Shown: one piece after another, positions 50,431 to 61,051 of the stretch | Layout of the letters: each line of letters starts with the position of its first letter | Position numbering within the stretch: position 1 is the stretch's first letter | Source of the DNA: Streptococcus suis | Lineage (GTDB): Bacteria; Bacillota; Bacilli; Lactobacillales; Streptococcaceae | NCBI RefSeq assembly: GCF_024509555.1 | Contig: NZ_JAMWEL010000003.1 | Span: 100,777-164,776, forward strand | Direction: 5' to 3' | DNA length: 64,000 nucleotides | The notes under the pieces: generated by a model | Databases searched by the model: none | Told to the model about the DNA's origin: nothing | Seen by the model: only the letters and a program-made list of their open reading frames with translations | Translations under genes and position numbers: made by a program

Positions 50431-50874
50431 ATGAAAATCCGTGGATTCGAACTGGTCAGCCAGTTTACTGATGAAAATTTATTGCCAAAACGCGAAACGG
50501 CCCACGCAGCAGGTTACGACCTTAAGGCTGCAGAAACCGTCAGCTTGGAGCCAGGCGAGATTAAGCTGGTGCCAACGGGTGTCAAGGCCTATATGCAGGC
50601 CAATGAGGTCCTCTATCTCTACGACCGTTCGTCTAACCCTCGTAAGAAGGGGCTGGTCCTGATTAATTCGGTTGGGGTTATCGACGGCGACTACTACGGC
50701 AATCCAGCCAATGAAGGTCATATCTTTGCCCAGATGCGAAACATCACAGAGGAAACTGTCGTGGTGGAAGCAGGCGAGCGAATTGTGCAGGCTGTTTTTG
50801 CCCCCTTCCTCTTGGCTGACGGTGACCAGGCCGACGGCGTTCGGACGGGCGGATTTGGCTCGACGGGGAAATAG
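50431..50874 (+). CDS. dut: dUTP diphosphatase
   Basis: A 147-residue trimeric dUTPase that keeps uracil out of DNA. Motifs: HAAGYDLKAAE, RSSNPRKKGLVL, GVIDGDYYGNPANEG, ERIVQAVFAPF and the C-terminal GGFGSTGK. AAGGAG precedes the ATG. Its stop codon is in the same frame as radA, with only a few codons between. Confidence 0.95.
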   Translation: MKIRGFELVSQFTDENLLPKRETAHAAGYDLKAAETVSLEPGEIKLVPTGVKAYMQANEVLYLYDRSSNPRKKGLVLINSVGVIDGDYYGNPANEGHIFAQMRNITEETVVVEAGERIVQAVFAPFLLADGDQADGVRTGGFGSTGK

Positions 50875-50886
50875 GAGGAAATCATC

Positions 50887-52248
50887 ATCGCTAAGAAAAA
50901 AACAACCTTTGTCTGTCAATCCTGCGAGTACCACTCGCCCAAGTATCTGGGCCGTTGTCCCAACTGTGGCTCCTGGTCTAGCTTTGTCGAGGAAGTGGAA
51001 GTTGCTGAAGTCAAGAACGAGCGGGTCAGCCTGACAGGTGAGAAGACCCGACCTATGAAACTCAATGAAGTTTCCTCTATTCAAGTGGCCCGCACCAAGA
51101 CCAACATGGAGGAGTTCAACCGTGTCCTCGGTGGCGGTGTGGTGCCAGGCAGTCTGGTCCTAATCGGAGGCGATCCAGGGATTGGCAAATCCACCCTGCT
51201 TTTACAGGTATCTACCCAGCTTTCTACTATTGGAACGGTCCTCTATGTGTCGGGGGAAGAATCTGCCCAGCAGATTAAGTTGCGGGCGGAGCGTCTGGGC
51301 GACATCGACAGCGAGTTCTATCTCTATGCGGAAACCAATATGCAGAGCATTCGGACCGAGATTGAGAAGATTAAGCCAGATTTCCTGATTATCGACTCTA
51401 TCCAGACCATTATGAGCCCTGATATTTCTAGCGTGCAAGGTTCTGTCAGTCAGGTCCGTGAAGTGACCAATGAACTCATGCAGATTGCCAAGACCAACAA
51501 CATCGCAACCTTTATCGTCGGCCACATGACCAAGGAAGGAACCCTGGCTGGACCGCGGACCTTGGAGCACATGGTGGACACCGTTCTCTATTTTGAGGGC
51601 GAGCGGCAGCACACCTTCCGTATCTTGCGGGCGGTCAAAAACCGCTTCGGCTCTACTAATGAAATCGGCATTTTTGAAATGCAGTCACAGGGTTTGGTCG
51701 AAGTTCTCAATCCCAGCGAGGTCTTTCTGGAAGAGCGCCTGGACGGGGCGACTGGCTCTGCGATTGTCGTGACCATGGAGGGCACCCGCCCCATTCTTGC
51801 GGAAGTGCAGGCTCTGGTGACGCCGACTATGTTTGGCAATGCCAAGCGGACCACGACAGGCTTGGACTTCAACCGTGCCAGCTTGATTATGGCGGTGTTG
51901 GAAAAACGGGCAGGCCTGCTCCTCCAAAACCAAGATGCCTACCTCAAGTCAGCTGGCGGAGTCAAGCTGGATGAGCCAGCCATTGACCTAGCGGTCGCAG
52001 TTGCCCTTGCCTCCAGTTACAAGGATAAGCCAACCAACCCACAAGAGTGCTTTATAGGCGAAATCGGTTTGACAGGGGAAATCCGCCGCGTCAATCGGAT
52101 TGAACAACGGATTAACGAAGCCGCTAAATTGGGCTTTACCAAGGTCTATGCCCCCAAAAATTCCCTAACAGGTATCAAGGTGCCCAAGGAAATCACGGTT
52201 ATCGGCGTGACCACCATTGGCGAAGTCTTGCAGAAAGTATTCAACTGA
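50887..52248 (+). CDS. radA: DNA repair/transformation protein RadA, non-canonical start
   Basis: About 453 residues. A C4 zinc finger (CQSC ... CPNC) is followed by a RecA-like ATPase with Walker [14 protein letters not shown], the RadA KNRFG motif and a C-terminal Lon-like domain. It promotes branch migration in recombination and transformation. Between the dut stop (50872-50874) and the zinc finger there is no ATG, GTG or TTG; the in-frame codons are GAG GAA ATC ATC ATC GCT AAG. GGAGG (50874-50878) is ideally placed for an ATC at 50884 or 50887. An ATC start is therefore proposed; starting at the first canonical codon would remove the zinc finger. Confidence 0.92.
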   Translation: MAKKKTTFVCQSCEYHSPKYLGRCPNCGSWSSFVEEVEVAEVKNERVSLTGEKTRPMKLNEVSSIQVARTKTNMEEFNRVLGGGVVPGSLVLIGGDPGIGKSTLLLQVSTQLSTIGTVLYVSGEESAQQIKLRAERLGDIDSEFYLYAETNMQSIRTEIEKIKPDFLIIDSIQTIMSPDISSVQGSVSQVREVTNELMQIAKTNNIATFIVGHMTKEGTLAGPRTLEHMVDTVLYFEGERQHTFRILRAVKNRFGSTNEIGIFEMQSQGLVEVLNPSEVFLEERLDGATGSAIVVTMEGTRPILAEVQALVTPTMFGNAKRTTTGLDFNRASLIMAVLEKRAGLLLQNQDAYLKSAGGVKLDEPAIDLAVAVALASSYKDKPTNPQECFIGEIGLTGEIRRVNRIEQRINEAAKLGFTKVYAPKNSLTGIKVPKEITVIGVTTIGEVLQKVFN

Positions 52249-52260
52249 TGAAATCATTCG

Positions 52261-52289
52261 GGAGTGACAGCTAGTCGCTCCTCTTTTTG
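52261..52289 (+). terminator. radA terminator
   Basis: GGAGTGAC and GTCGCTCC form a stem followed by a CTTTTT-type tail. Confidence 0.8.
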
Positions 52290-52371
52290 CGACAAATAGT
52301 CGGGAATGTGATAAGCTAGGTCTAACCTATTTCTGAAAATTTCAGAAATTCTTATCAGACAAGGAGGTCCT

Positions 52372-52866
52372 ATGTCTTATTTTCAAAACTTTATGAAGGC
52401 CAACAAGGCCTATGTTGACCTGCATGGTGATTACCATTTGCCTCTTCGTCCAAAGACCAAGGTGGCTATCGTGACCTGTATGGACTCACGGCTTCACGTG
52501 GCGCAGGCCTTGGGCTTGGCTCTGGGGGATGCTCACATTCTGCGGAATGCGGGTGGGCGCGTGACAGAAGACATGATTCGCTCGCTAGTCATTTCCCAGC
52601 AGCAGCTCGGTACACGGGAAATCGTTGTCCTCCACCATACAGACTGCGGTGCCCAGACCTTTACCAATGAAGAATTTGCGGTCCAACTCAAGCGAGATTT
52701 GGGAGTGGATGTGGCTGGTCAGGACTTTCTTCCTTTTACAGACATTGAAGAAAGCGTACGGGAAGATATTGCTCTCTTGAAACAATCTCCGCTTATACCT
52801 GACGATGTTGAAATTTCTGGTGCGGTTTATGATGTGGATACGGGTCGTATGACAGAAATTATATGA
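52372..52866 (+). CDS. Beta-class carbonic anhydrase
   Basis: A 164-residue enzyme hydrating CO2 to bicarbonate. Zinc ligands are the Cys in VTCMDSRLH and His/Cys in LHHTDCGAQ; the Asp-Arg pair of CMDSR is intact. AAGGAGG precedes the ATG. It stands alone between radA and the AIM24 gene. The length fits the shorter beta-CA subgroup of streptococci. Confidence 0.92.
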   Translation: MSYFQNFMKANKAYVDLHGDYHLPLRPKTKVAIVTCMDSRLHVAQALGLALGDAHILRNAGGRVTEDMIRSLVISQQQLGTREIVVLHHTDCGAQTFTNEEFAVQLKRDLGVDVAGQDFLPFTDIEESVREDIALLKQSPLIPDDVEISGAVYDVDTGRMTEII

Positions 52867-52869
52867 TGA

Positions 52870-52908
52870 CAAAGGAGTCTAATTCTTTGGATTCCTTTAT
52901 TTTTTTAC
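52870..52908 (+). terminator. Terminator after carbonic anhydrase
   Basis: AAAGGAGTC and GATTCCTTT form a stem followed by a long T run. Confidence 0.8.
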
Positions 52909-52916
52909 AAAAATAC

Positions 52917-52945
52917 TTGACAGAGCTTTGTTCAAGTTGTAGAAT
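52917..52945 (+). promoter_or_regulatory. Promoter of small peptide-AIM24 operon
   Basis: TTGACA (52917-52922), 17 bases, TAGAAT (52940-52945). Confidence 0.85.
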
Positions 52946-52978
52946 TGTGTTATAAAAACAATACAAAAGGAGTTAAAA

Positions 52979-53056
52979 ATGATTTGGTTTATTTTAGCTT
53001 GTTTTTGGTTTATTATAGCAATCCTGTGGCTAACAGGTACATTTCGTAAAAAATAG
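52979..53056 (+). CDS. 25-residue membrane peptide
   Basis: ATG 52979, preceded by AAAAGGAG and a good promoter, encodes 25 residues: one hydrophobic helix (FILACFWFIIAILWL) and a basic end (FRKK). It starts the operon of the AIM24-family gene, which follows 9 bases later. The ribosome binding site, promoter and spacing support real translation. It is too short for standard gene calling. Its role is unknown: a leader, a membrane partner or a toxin-like peptide. Confidence 0.65.
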   Translation: MIWFILACFWFIIAILWLTGTFRKK

Positions 53057-53065
53057 GAGTCAACT

Positions 53066-53821
53066 ATGTCAGACAATCGGATGAAATATACTATCGATAG
53101 TAATATGCAGTTTCCTTTGGTGGAAATCGCCTTGGAAGCTGGAGAATCAGCTTATATTCAACAAGGGAGCATGGTCTACCATACGCCGAGTGTGACCTTG
53201 AATACCAAGCTCAATGCGCGTGGTGGTTCAGGTTTTGGTAAATTGATGGGGGCCATCGGTCGGTCAATGGTATCAGGTGAATCTATGTTTATCACGCAAG
53301 CCATTTCCAATAGTTACGATGGAAAAATTGCACTTGCGCCTTCAACGCCAGGTCAGGTTATTGCCTTGGAACTTGGTGCAGAGCAATATCGACTAAATGA
53401 TGGTGCCTTCCTTGCCCTTGATGGTTCTGCTCAATATAAAATGGAACGCCAGAGTGTTGGTCGTGCCTTCTTTGGAGGTCAAGGTGGACTCTTTGTCATG
53501 ACGACAGAGGGTGAAGGGACTCTGTTGGCAAATGCCTTTGGTTCTATTAAGAAAATTGTGCTCAATGGTGAAAGCATTACTATTGACAACGCTCACGTTG
53601 TTGCCTGGAGCCGTGACCTCAGCTATGACATTCACATGGAAAATGGTTTCTTGCAATCCATTGGTACTGGCGAAGGGATTGTTAATACCTTCTCGGGCTA
53701 TGGGGAAATCTATGTACAAAGCTTGAATATTGAAACCTTTGCCCAAGTTATCGGTAGCCATATCGTAACAGGTGGTGATGGCGGTGGAGGAAGTACGTCA
53801 CTTCTTGATGCGATTTTTTAG
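53066..53821 (+). CDS. AIM24/TIGR00266-family protein
   Basis: A 251-residue protein with the beta-rich AIM24 fold. Typical features are an N-terminal QFPLVEIALEAGESAYIQQGSMVYH, a glycine-rich GGSGFGKLMGAIGRSMVSGESMF region and the C-terminal FSGYGEIYVQSLNIETFAQVI. The family's molecular function in bacteria is not established. TAGGAG precedes the ATG. It has no signal peptide or membrane segment. Cotranscribed with the 25-residue peptide. Confidence 0.88.
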   Translation: MSDNRMKYTIDSNMQFPLVEIALEAGESAYIQQGSMVYHTPSVTLNTKLNARGGSGFGKLMGAIGRSMVSGESMFITQAISNSYDGKIALAPSTPGQVIALELGAEQYRLNDGAFLALDGSAQYKMERQSVGRAFFGGQGGLFVMTTEGEGTLLANAFGSIKKIVLNGESITIDNAHVVAWSRDLSYDIHMENGFLQSIGTGEGIVNTFSGYGEIYVQSLNIETFAQVIGSHIVTGGDGGGGSTSLLDAIF

Positions 53822-53857
53822 GACTCAACCAGCTTTAGCTGGTTGAGTCTTTTCAGA
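53822..53857 (+). terminator. AIM24 operon terminator
   Basis: GACTCAACCAGC-TTTA-GCTGGTTGAGTC is a perfect 12-bp stem followed by TTTTC. Confidence 0.93.
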
Positions 53858-53976
53858 ATCCTTGTTGGTCAATAGTGAAATACTAATATATTTGCTTGTT
53901 TTAAAAATATTTCAAATTTGACATTGATACATAAAATAGTTTACTATAGGAATATTGTGTATTAAGGGAAAGAATT

Positions 53977-56900
53977 GTGAGACGTTTTAAGAGAAAGACA
54001 AATATTGTAGAAATTTCAAGAAAAACAAGGGTTAGGATGCATAAGTCCGGGAAAAATTGGGTGCGGACTATTCTATCTAGAATTAACATAAAAGTACTTG
54101 ATGCTACTAAAGATCAGGAACTACAAGTCAAATATGAACCAGATGATTTACAGGGAAGGTTTATTTATGCAAAGAGAGCATTTCTTTTGGGGACCTTAGT
54201 TGCTGGCTATTCAGATATTGAACCAATTTTTGCTGAAGAGCGACTGTTAACTGAGATGGATCAAACTATTTTAGCAATAACAGATACAGTTGCATTAAGT
54301 ACAAATAATTCTTCTGATGTAATGGTTCAAAGTGAATTTACTTCAGAAGAAATCAATGATCAGTATTTTTCAGAATCTATCAGCATTTCCTTATCAGAGT
54401 TAATGAGTCATTCTGTGTCTAACTCAGAATCTGTTTCATTTGTAGAGAGTCAGTTAATTTCAGAATCTCTGGCTTCTTCTGAGTCTAATAATTTAGTAGA
54501 AAATCGTTTACATTCAGAATCGGTGATGGTGTCTGCTAGTTTAGAAACGATAGCGAATCATTCTGTTAGTCTTGACACTAGTGAATCAGTTTCAGAATTA
54601 CCGGCAGCCTCTGTTCAGTCCGAGTCGACTTTAGAACAAGAAACTAAATTTGATTATAGTAAATTTGATTTGGCATATACGTCTTTAAAGAATGCGCTTA
54701 ATCAATCTGAACCTGAAAATATAAATGAAGGCCCATCACATTATCAGCGTTATATTTCTGCAAAAATAGTTGCAGAAAGTGCTCTGTTATTAGTTGAGCA
54801 AGTAATAAGCGGAAAAATAGAGAGTCAGACAGCACTTGATGCTATTAGCATGCGGATTGCTCAAGCGGCAAATAATTTGACAGGTAGGTTGAATCAACTA
54901 ACTAGTAGACTAGCTTCTGTTGGACCCAGTCTTCGTTCGACGTCATCGTCTATCCTGGTTTTTTCTGAATCGGATAATTCTGCTAAATATCGAGATAGAC
55001 AGATTTCACTCGTTGAGGGTCGATTGGATACGACTACTAATCTTATCGAATGGACTGTAACCTACCAACCCGTACAGTCTCTATCCGAAGCATATGCTGG
55101 ATTTTATATTGCAGCGGTAACAGAAATGGGACCTCCTCAAAATCTTAAAGTAAATGGTATTCCGCTTTTGTTGGATACAAGTATTCGAAATCGGGAGACG
55201 CTTGGAACAAACTTAAGCACGACAGATTATACAGGTCGTTTCTATGGGAATAACTACAGTTTGGGGGCAGAAAAAGTTTCTCTCTCTGGGCCAATTACTT
55301 ACACTTTTTCCACAAGAGTTGGTTCGAGTTTAGCTAATATCGCTCTGTATGTGCAGGCAGCCTTACATCCAACGGATTCGATTGTTCATGCTACTTACAA
55401 TGAAGCGAATGGTCGAACGAATTTGAGCGGGATGCTCATTGGCTATCGTGCTTCATTTGTTGCAGACAGTATGAATAGTTTTCTGCAGTCAACATCCGAG
55501 TCTATCCAAAACTCCTTAAGCATTCGTCAATCGATTAGTCAAAGTCAATCCCTATCTATTTCAGAATCGCGCTCTGTCTCACAATCTCAGTTCCAATCCA
55601 TTTCGCTTTCGAATTCGCAATCAACATCATTGTCGGTATCGGAATTGATTTCTGAGTCTTTCTCGATTTCAGAATCGTCATCACATTCGGAATCCGAGGT
55701 AGCTTCTGTTTCAGAATCTGTTAGTGAGTCCCTTTCTGAGTCTTTATCAATTTCCCTTTCAGTCTCCAACTCAGAATCGGTCAGTGAATTAGTTTCAGAG
55801 TCTCTTTCCGAGTCAGTTAGTGAATCTATATCAGAGTTAATTTCTGAGTCCGTTAGCGAATCAGTTTCTGAATCCCTTTCTGAGTCAATCTTAGAGTCAG
55901 TTAGCGAATCGGTCTCCGAGTCAGTTTTCGAGTCCAACTCAGAGTCATTGTCAGAATCAATTAGTGAATCGCTTTCAGAGTCAGTCAGCGAGTCAGTCTC
56001 AGAATCAGTTACTGAGTCAGTTTCTGAATCAATTTCAGAATCAATCTCTGAGTCAGTTAGTGAATCAGTGTCTGAGTCAATCTCAGAATCAGTCAGCGAT
56101 TCGATTTCAGAAACCGTATCTGAGTCTATCTTCGAGTCAGTCAGCGAGTCCATTTCCGAATCAGTATCTGAGTCTATCTCCGAGTCAGTCAGCGAGTCTG
56201 TATCAGAATCAGCGAGCGAATCCATTTCTGAATCCCTTTCTGAGTCAATCTCTGAATCAGTATCAGACTCCGTCTCTGAATCCATTTCAGAGTCTGTATC
56301 CGAATCCGTTTCAGAATCTGTCTCAGAATCTATTTCAGAGTCTGTATCTGAATCTGTTTCCGAATCCATCTCAGAGTCAGTTAGCGAATCGGTATCAGAG
56401 TCCATTTCCGAGTCTGTATCTGAATCGGTATCAGAATCAGTCTCCGAGTCAGTGTCTGAATCCATTTCCGAATCTGTCTCAGAGTCAATCAGTGAATCCC
56501 TTTCAGAATCCGTTTCTGAGTCAATCTCTGAGTCAGTATCAGAATCCCTTTCAGAGTCAGTATCAGAGTCAATCAGCGAATTTGTTTCAGAGTCCATTTC
56601 CGAATCTGTCTCAGAGTCTGTATCGGAGTCAGTTTCAGAATCAGTCAGCGAATCTGTCTCAGAGTCAGTATCAGAATCCGTCTCAGAGTCTATCTCTGAA
56701 TCAATTTCCGAATCTGTCTCAGAGTCTATTTCCGAGTCAGTCTCTGAATCAACCTCAGAATCAGTATCTGAATCCACATCTGAATCTATCTCAGAGTCAG
56801 TCAGTGAATCCGTCTCAGAATCCGTCTCAGAATCAATGTCTGAATCAGTTTTAGAATCAATCAGCGAATCAGTATCAAAGTCAGTTTCAGAATCTATCTC

Positions 56901-59709
56901 TGAATCGGTTTCCGAGTCAGTTAGCGAATCCGTTTCCGAATCCATCTCTGAGTCAGTGTCTGAATCAACCTCAGAATCAGTCAGTGAGTCCGTCTCTGAA
57001 TCCATTTCAGAATCAGTTTCCGAGTCAGTATCAGAATCCCTTTCCGAGTCAGTATCAGAATCGATCTCCGAGTCAGTAAGCGAATCGGTATCTGAGTCCA
57101 TTTCAGAATCAGTCAGTGAGTCAGTCTCAGAATCCCTTTCCGAGTCGATTTCTGAATCCACATCAGAATCCATCTCAGAATCAGTTAGCGAGTCTCTTTC
57201 AGAATCCGCATCTGAATCTATTTCCGAGTCAGTATCAGAATCAGAATCAGTATCTGAATCCGTTTCCGAGTCAGTCAGCGAATTGGTCTCCGAGTCAATT
57301 TCCGAGTCAGTAAGTGAGTCCATCTCAGAATCCATCTCTGAGTCATTGTCTGAATCAATATCTGAGTCAATGTCAGAATCCCTTTCTGAGTCAGTCAGCG
57401 AATCAATTTCAGAGTCAATCTCCGAGTCAGTGTCTGAATCAACCTCAGAATCAGTCAGCGAGTCCGTCTCTGAATCCATTTCAGAATCAGTTTCCGAGTC
57501 AGTATCAGAATCCATCTCTGAGTCTGTCTCTGAATCCTTATCAGAGTCCGTTAGCGAGTCAGTTTCAGAATCGATCTCCGAGTCAGTCAGCGAATCGGTA
57601 TCTGAGTCCATTTCAGAATCAGTCAGTGAGTCAGTCTCAGAATCCCTTTCCGAGTCGATTTCTGAATCCACATCAGAATCAGTTAGCGAGTCTCTTTCAG
57701 AATCCGCATCTGAATCTATTTCCGAGTCAGTCTCAGAATCAGAATCAGTATCAGAATCCGTTTCAGAGTCAGTCAGCGAATTGGTCTCCGAGTCAATTTC
57801 AGAGTCAGTGTCTGAATCAATCTCTGAGTCAATGTCAGAATCCATTTCTGAGTCAGTATCAGAATCCGTCTCAGAATCCGTCTCAGAATCTATCTCAGAG
57901 TCAGTATCTGAATCCGTATCTGAATCCGTATCTGAATCCATTTCAGAGTCAATGTCCGAGTCAGTGTCTGAATCAACCTCAGAATCAGTCAGCGAATCGA
58001 TTTCAGAATCCGTATCTGAATCCCTTTCAGAGTCAATTTCTGAATCAGTATCAGAATCGATTTCTGAGTCGGTATCTGAGCCCGTCAGCGAGTCTGTGTC
58101 AGAATCCCTTTCAGAATCTGTCTCAGAGTCAGTTTCAGAATCAATCTCTGAATCGGTTTCCGAGTCAGTTAGCGAATCCGTTTCCGAATCCCTTTCTGAG
58201 TCAATCTCTGAATCCATTTCAGAGTCAATTTCTGAATCAGTATCAGAATCGATTTCAGAGTCGGTATCTGAGTCCGTCAGCGAGTCTGTGTCAGAATCCC
58301 TTTCTGAGTCCGTCAGCGAATCCCTTTCAGAGTCAATCTCCGAGTCAGTATCTGAATCCATCTCAGAGTCTGTATCGGAGTCAATTTCAGAATCAGTCAG
58401 CGAATCGGTATCTGAGTCCATTTCCGAGTCAATTTCAGAATCCGTTTTTGAGTCAATCTCTGAATCAGTATCAGAGTCAGTGTCTGAGTCTGTCTCTGAA
58501 TCCCTTTCAGAGTCAGTAATCGAGTCAATTTCAGCGTCAGTCTCTGAATCTGTCAGCGAATCGGTTTCCGAGTCAGTTTCAGAATCTGTTTCAGAGTCCA
58601 TCAGCGAATCTGTATCAGAATCAGTTTCCGAGTCCGTCTCTGAATCCATTTCCGAATCTGTATCAGAGTCTATCTCAGAGTCCGTCTCTGAATCCATTTC
58701 CGAATCTGTATCAGAGTCTATCTCAGAGTCAGTCTCTGAATCAATCTCTGAATCCGTCTCAGAGTCTATCTCTGAATCAGTTTCAGAATCCATTTCAGAA
58801 TCCATTTCAGAATCTGTATCAGAGTCTATTTCCGAGTCAGTATCTGAATCAATCTCAGAATCCCTTTCCGAGTCTGTATCAGAGTCAGTTTCAGAATCAG
58901 TCAGCGAGTCCGTATCAGAGTCTATTTCCGAATCCGTTTCTGAATCAATCTCTGAGTCCTTATCAGAATCTGTCTCTGAATCAATTTCTGAGTCCGTCTC
59001 AGAGTCAGTGTCAGAATCAATCTCAGAATCCTTATCAGAGTCCGTCAGCGAGTCTGTGTCAGAATCCCTTTCAGAATCAGTATCTGAATCAACTAGTGAG
59101 TCTGTATCAGAGTCCGTCTCAGAATCTATTTCCGAGTCGACCTCAATCAGGCGTTCGGAAGAAACTCGGACATCAGAATATACACCGTCTGAAGAAGAAT
59201 CTCTACTGACTTCAATCTCACATCTAGTCTCAATTAGTGAATCGATGGTTGGGTCAGTCTCGGAATCAGCATCTGAGTCTTATTCAGAATCGATATCTGA
59301 TTTGATGAGTGAATCCACTTCTGTCTTTCTTTCCGATTCGATGAGTGAGTTGGTATCAGAGTCCCTTTCTGATTTTGTAAGCGAGTCACTCAAAGAGTCC
59401 CCTTCAGAGTCCGTCTCCGATTCGGTTATCAAGTCAATGTCAGAATCAGTAAGTGAATCCATTTCAGAATCTAATTCGAATTCAGTTAGTTGGTCACAGT
59501 CACTATCTATGAGTGAAGAAGGGTCTACTTCTCATTCAGAATCCATTTCACTGGTAGGTATGAGTGGTAAGCAACTGCAACGAAGTGGTATCCTACCAAA
59601 TACTGGTGAAGAATCATCTGCTTGGACTAGTCTGCTTGGAGCCTTTTTGCTCATTGGAGGCTTGTTTAAGCGACGTAAAAAACGATATGAAGATGAGTCT
59701 GGAGAGTAG
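53977..59709 (+). CDS. Serine-rich repeat adhesin with accessory-Sec signal
   Basis: A 1910-residue surface glycoprotein from GTG 53977 (GGGAAAG upstream). The long signal (1-90) carries [10 protein letters not shown], the KxGKxW motif of substrates for the accessory SecA2/SecY2 pathway. Then come a short Ser-rich stretch, a helical region (about 220-310), a beta-rich non-repeat region (about 320-500, the likely ligand-binding part), and about 1190 residues of [12 protein letters not shown] repeats (about 537-1725). A degenerate Ser-rich tail, LPNTGEE (about 1871), a hydrophobic segment and KRRKKR end the protein. The repeats should be O-glycosylated before export. No glycosyltransferase or accessory Sec genes are in the window. 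Confidence 0.93.
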   Translation: MRRFKRKTNIVEISRKTRVRMHKSGKNWVRTILSRINIKVLDATKDQELQVKYEPDDLQGRFIYAKRAFLLGTLVAGYSDIEPIFAEERLLTEMDQTILAITDTVALSTNNSSDVMVQSEFTSEEINDQYFSESISISLSELMSHSVSNSESVSFVESQLISESLASSESNNLVENRLHSESVMVSASLETIANHSVSLDTSESVSELPAASVQSESTLEQETKFDYSKFDLAYTSLKNALNQSEPENINEGPSHYQRYISAKIVAESALLLVEQVISGKIESQTALDAISMRIAQAANNLTGRLNQLTSRLASVGPSLRSTSSSILVFSESDNSAKYRDRQISLVEGRLDTTTNLIEWTVTYQPVQSLSEAYAGFYIAAVTEMGPPQNLKVNGIPLLLDTSIRNRETLGTNLSTTDYTGRFYGNNYSLGAEKVSLSGPITYTFSTRVGSSLANIALYVQAALHPTDSIVHATYNEANGRTNLSGMLIGYRASFVADSMNSFLQSTSESIQNSLSIRQSISQSQSLSISESRSVSQSQFQSISLSNSQSTSLSVSELISESFSISESSSHSESEVASVSESVSESLSESLSISLSVSNSESVSELVSESLSESVSESISELISESVSESVSESLSESILESVSESVSESVFESNSESLSESISESLSESVSESVSESVTESVSESISESISESVSESVSESISESVSDSISETVSESIFESVSESISESVSESISESVSESVSESASESISESLSESISESVSDSVSESISESVSESVSESVSESISESVSESVSESISESVSESVSESISESVSESVSESVSESVSESISESVSESISESLSESVSESISESVSESLSESVSESISEFVSESISESVSESVSESVSESVSESVSESVSESVSESISESISESVSESISESVSESTSESVSESTSESISESVSESVSESVSESMSESVLESISESVSKSVSESISESVSESVSESVSESISESVSESTSESVSESVSESISESVSESVSESLSESVSESISESVSESVSESISESVSESVSESLSESISESTSESISESVSESLSESASESISESVSESESVSESVSESVSELVSESISESVSESISESISESLSESISESMSESLSESVSESISESISESVSESTSESVSESVSESISESVSESVSESISESVSESLSESVSESVSESISESVSESVSESISESVSESVSESLSESISESTSESVSESLSESASESISESVSESESVSESVSESVSELVSESISESVSESISESMSESISESVSESVSESVSESISESVSESVSESVSESISESMSESVSESTSESVSESISESVSESLSESISESVSESISESVSEPVSESVSESLSESVSESVSESISESVSESVSESVSESLSESISESISESISESVSESISESVSESVSESVSESLSESVSESLSESISESVSESISESVSESISESVSESVSESISESISESVFESISESVSESVSESVSESLSESVIESISASVSESVSESVSESVSESVSESISESVSESVSESVSESISESVSESISESVSESISESVSESISESVSESISESVSESISESVSESISESISESVSESISESVSESISESLSESVSESVSESVSESVSESISESVSESISESLSESVSESISESVSESVSESISESLSESVSESVSESLSESVSESTSESVSESVSESISESTSIRRSEETRTSEYTPSEEESLLTSISHLVSISESMVGSVSESASESYSESISDLMSESTSVFLSDSMSELVSESLSDFVSESLKESPSESVSDSVIKSMSESVSESISESNSNSVSWSQSLSMSEEGSTSHSESISLVGMSGKQLQRSGILPNTGEESSAWTSLLGAFLLIGGLFKRRKKRYEDESGE
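55587..59140 (+). repeat. Serine-codon repeat array of the adhesin
   Basis: About 3.5 kb of degenerate hexanucleotide/dodecanucleotide repeats coding for alternating Ser-Glu and Ser-hydrophobic pairs. Larger duplicated blocks are visible (for example about 56957-57310 and 57431-57810). The opposite strand stays open for over 1000 codons only because of this periodicity. Confidence 0.93.
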
Positions 59710-59728
59710 CTCTGCTATTTCCAATAGA

Positions 59729-59761
59729 AAAGAAGTCCCTTGTCGATGCAAGGGGCTTTTG
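59729..59761 (+). terminator. Adhesin gene terminator
   Basis: AGTCCCTTG and CAAGGGGCT form a stem with one mismatch and a TTTTG tail. Confidence 0.75.
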
Positions 59762-59866
59762 TATGCTTGATTGAACCACTTACTCAGTATTATTTACCAC
59801 TTACTGAAATGCCCTTGTAATTGTGACTGGAATTGGTATAATAGACCTATCAAAAGGAGGGGAGCT

Positions 59867-60313
59867 ATGAAGGTTAGGATTGAATTTGATGAGAACTTGG
59901 AGCAGCTTGAAGTGGTCATCCGAGCCAGCCAGCTGGGACCAGAGTTGGAACAAATCCAGCAAGCATTGAGTCGCCTGAGCCGTCCTAGCCTGGTTTTTTA
60001 CAAGGGCACTAGTGAGTATTTCTTGAAACTAGAAGACCTGCTCTTTTTTGAAACGGATGGGACCAAGATGATGGGACATACCAGGGATGACGCCTATGAA
60101 GTCAAGATGAAGCTCTATGAACTGGAAGACTGCCTCCCTGCTTATTTTTGTCGGGTTTCCAAGTCAACCATTGCAAATAGCAAGGCCATCTACTCGCTGG
60201 ACAAGTCCTTTTCAGGAACTAGTCGGATTTCCTTCTATCAGACCCACAAGGAGGTCCATGTGTCGTGGCATTATTATCATTTATTAAAAGAAAAGTTACG
60301 AGAAGTGAGGTAG
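59867..60313 (+). CDS. LytTR-domain DNA-binding protein
   Basis: A 148-residue regulator without a receiver domain. ATG 59867 follows AAAAGGAGGGG. The C-terminal two thirds is a LytTR domain (LEDLLFFETDGTKMMGHT, FCRVSKSTIANSKAIYSL). It is 4 bases upstream of a LiaF-like membrane protein, a common pairing in firmicutes where the membrane protein may control the regulator. The target is unknown. A promoter (TATAAT at 59836-59841 region) lies directly upstream. Confidence 0.88.
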   Translation: MKVRIEFDENLEQLEVVIRASQLGPELEQIQQALSRLSRPSLVFYKGTSEYFLKLEDLLFFETDGTKMMGHTRDDAYEVKMKLYELEDCLPAYFCRVSKSTIANSKAIYSLDKSFSGTSRISFYQTHKEVHVSWHYYHLLKEKLREVR

Positions 60314-60317
60314 AAAA

Positions 60318-60965
60318 ATGAAAAAAAATGGTTTAGGAATTGCTCTGCTGGTCTTGGCAGGCTTGGTCTTGTTTCAAGACTACTTGCCGGCTATTGAGCT
60401 TCCTCTTTGGAAATTGGCACTGGTAGTCGGTTGGAGTTATCTTCTCCTAAAAGCAATAATTAGAAGACAGTTAGTTACAAGCTTTGTGTGGGGAACTTTG
60501 GTCTTTATTATTTTGAACAACCACTTTGACTGGGTGGACATCGATACTTGGACACTGATTGTGGGTGCAGGCCTAGCCTGTGCGGGTTTGCAGCTCTTAT
60601 TCAAGCCCAAGAGACCAGATGTGAGCAGTACAGGAGTGATTGGCGATAAGGGTAGGGAAATAGCCTTCGGTTCCTCTACTCGCTACATTCATGAGGAAAA
60701 TTTTACCTACGATAGTGTGGAAGTGGCCTTTGGCTCCAGTATGGTTTATTTTGATCAGGCGGTTATTCTGGGAGATAAGGCGGATTTTCATATCGATGCG
60801 GCCTTCTCATCAGTTAATCTTTATCTGCCGACAAATTGGCAGGCGGTCGTGGAGCTAGACAGTTCCATGTCTGCTGTCAATAACTATGCAACTGGTATAG
60901 GAGAAAAGATGCTGCATATCACAGGAGATATGGCCTTCTCCACTTTGAATATCTATTACACCTAG
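60318..60965 (+). CDS. LiaF-like membrane protein
   Basis: A 215-residue protein with four N-terminal membrane segments (to about 95) and a soluble C-terminal beta domain (about 108-215; EIAFGSSTRYIHEENFTYDS, VEVAFGSSMVYFDQA) typical of LiaF/DUF2154 proteins, which act in cell-envelope stress sensing. It is coupled to the LytTR gene 4 bases upstream. It probably modulates that regulator; this is inference. Confidence 0.83.
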   Translation: MKKNGLGIALLVLAGLVLFQDYLPAIELPLWKLALVVGWSYLLLKAIIRRQLVTSFVWGTLVFIILNNHFDWVDIDTWTLIVGAGLACAGLQLLFKPKRPDVSSTGVIGDKGREIAFGSSTRYIHEENFTYDSVEVAFGSSMVYFDQAVILGDKADFHIDAAFSSVNLYLPTNWQAVVELDSSMSAVNNYATGIGEKMLHITGDMAFSTLNIYYT

Positions 60966-61051
60966 AGTGAACAGAGAGCAGTCTATTCAGGCTTCTCTGT
61001 AGCATAAAAAGTCGGAATATTCTGGAAATTATTCAAAAGAAAGGGATTATC

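Noticed and set aside
55964..58519. Long plus-strand frames rich in Gln, Asn, Ser and Pro inside the adhesin
   Set aside because: Frame-shifted reading of the same repeats, with no initiation signals.
55587..58805. An open frame of over 1000 codons on the minus strand, rich in Asp-Ser-Glu
   Set aside because: It is the complement of the Ser-repeat array; codon periodicity prevents stops. It has no ribosome binding site, signal or domain.
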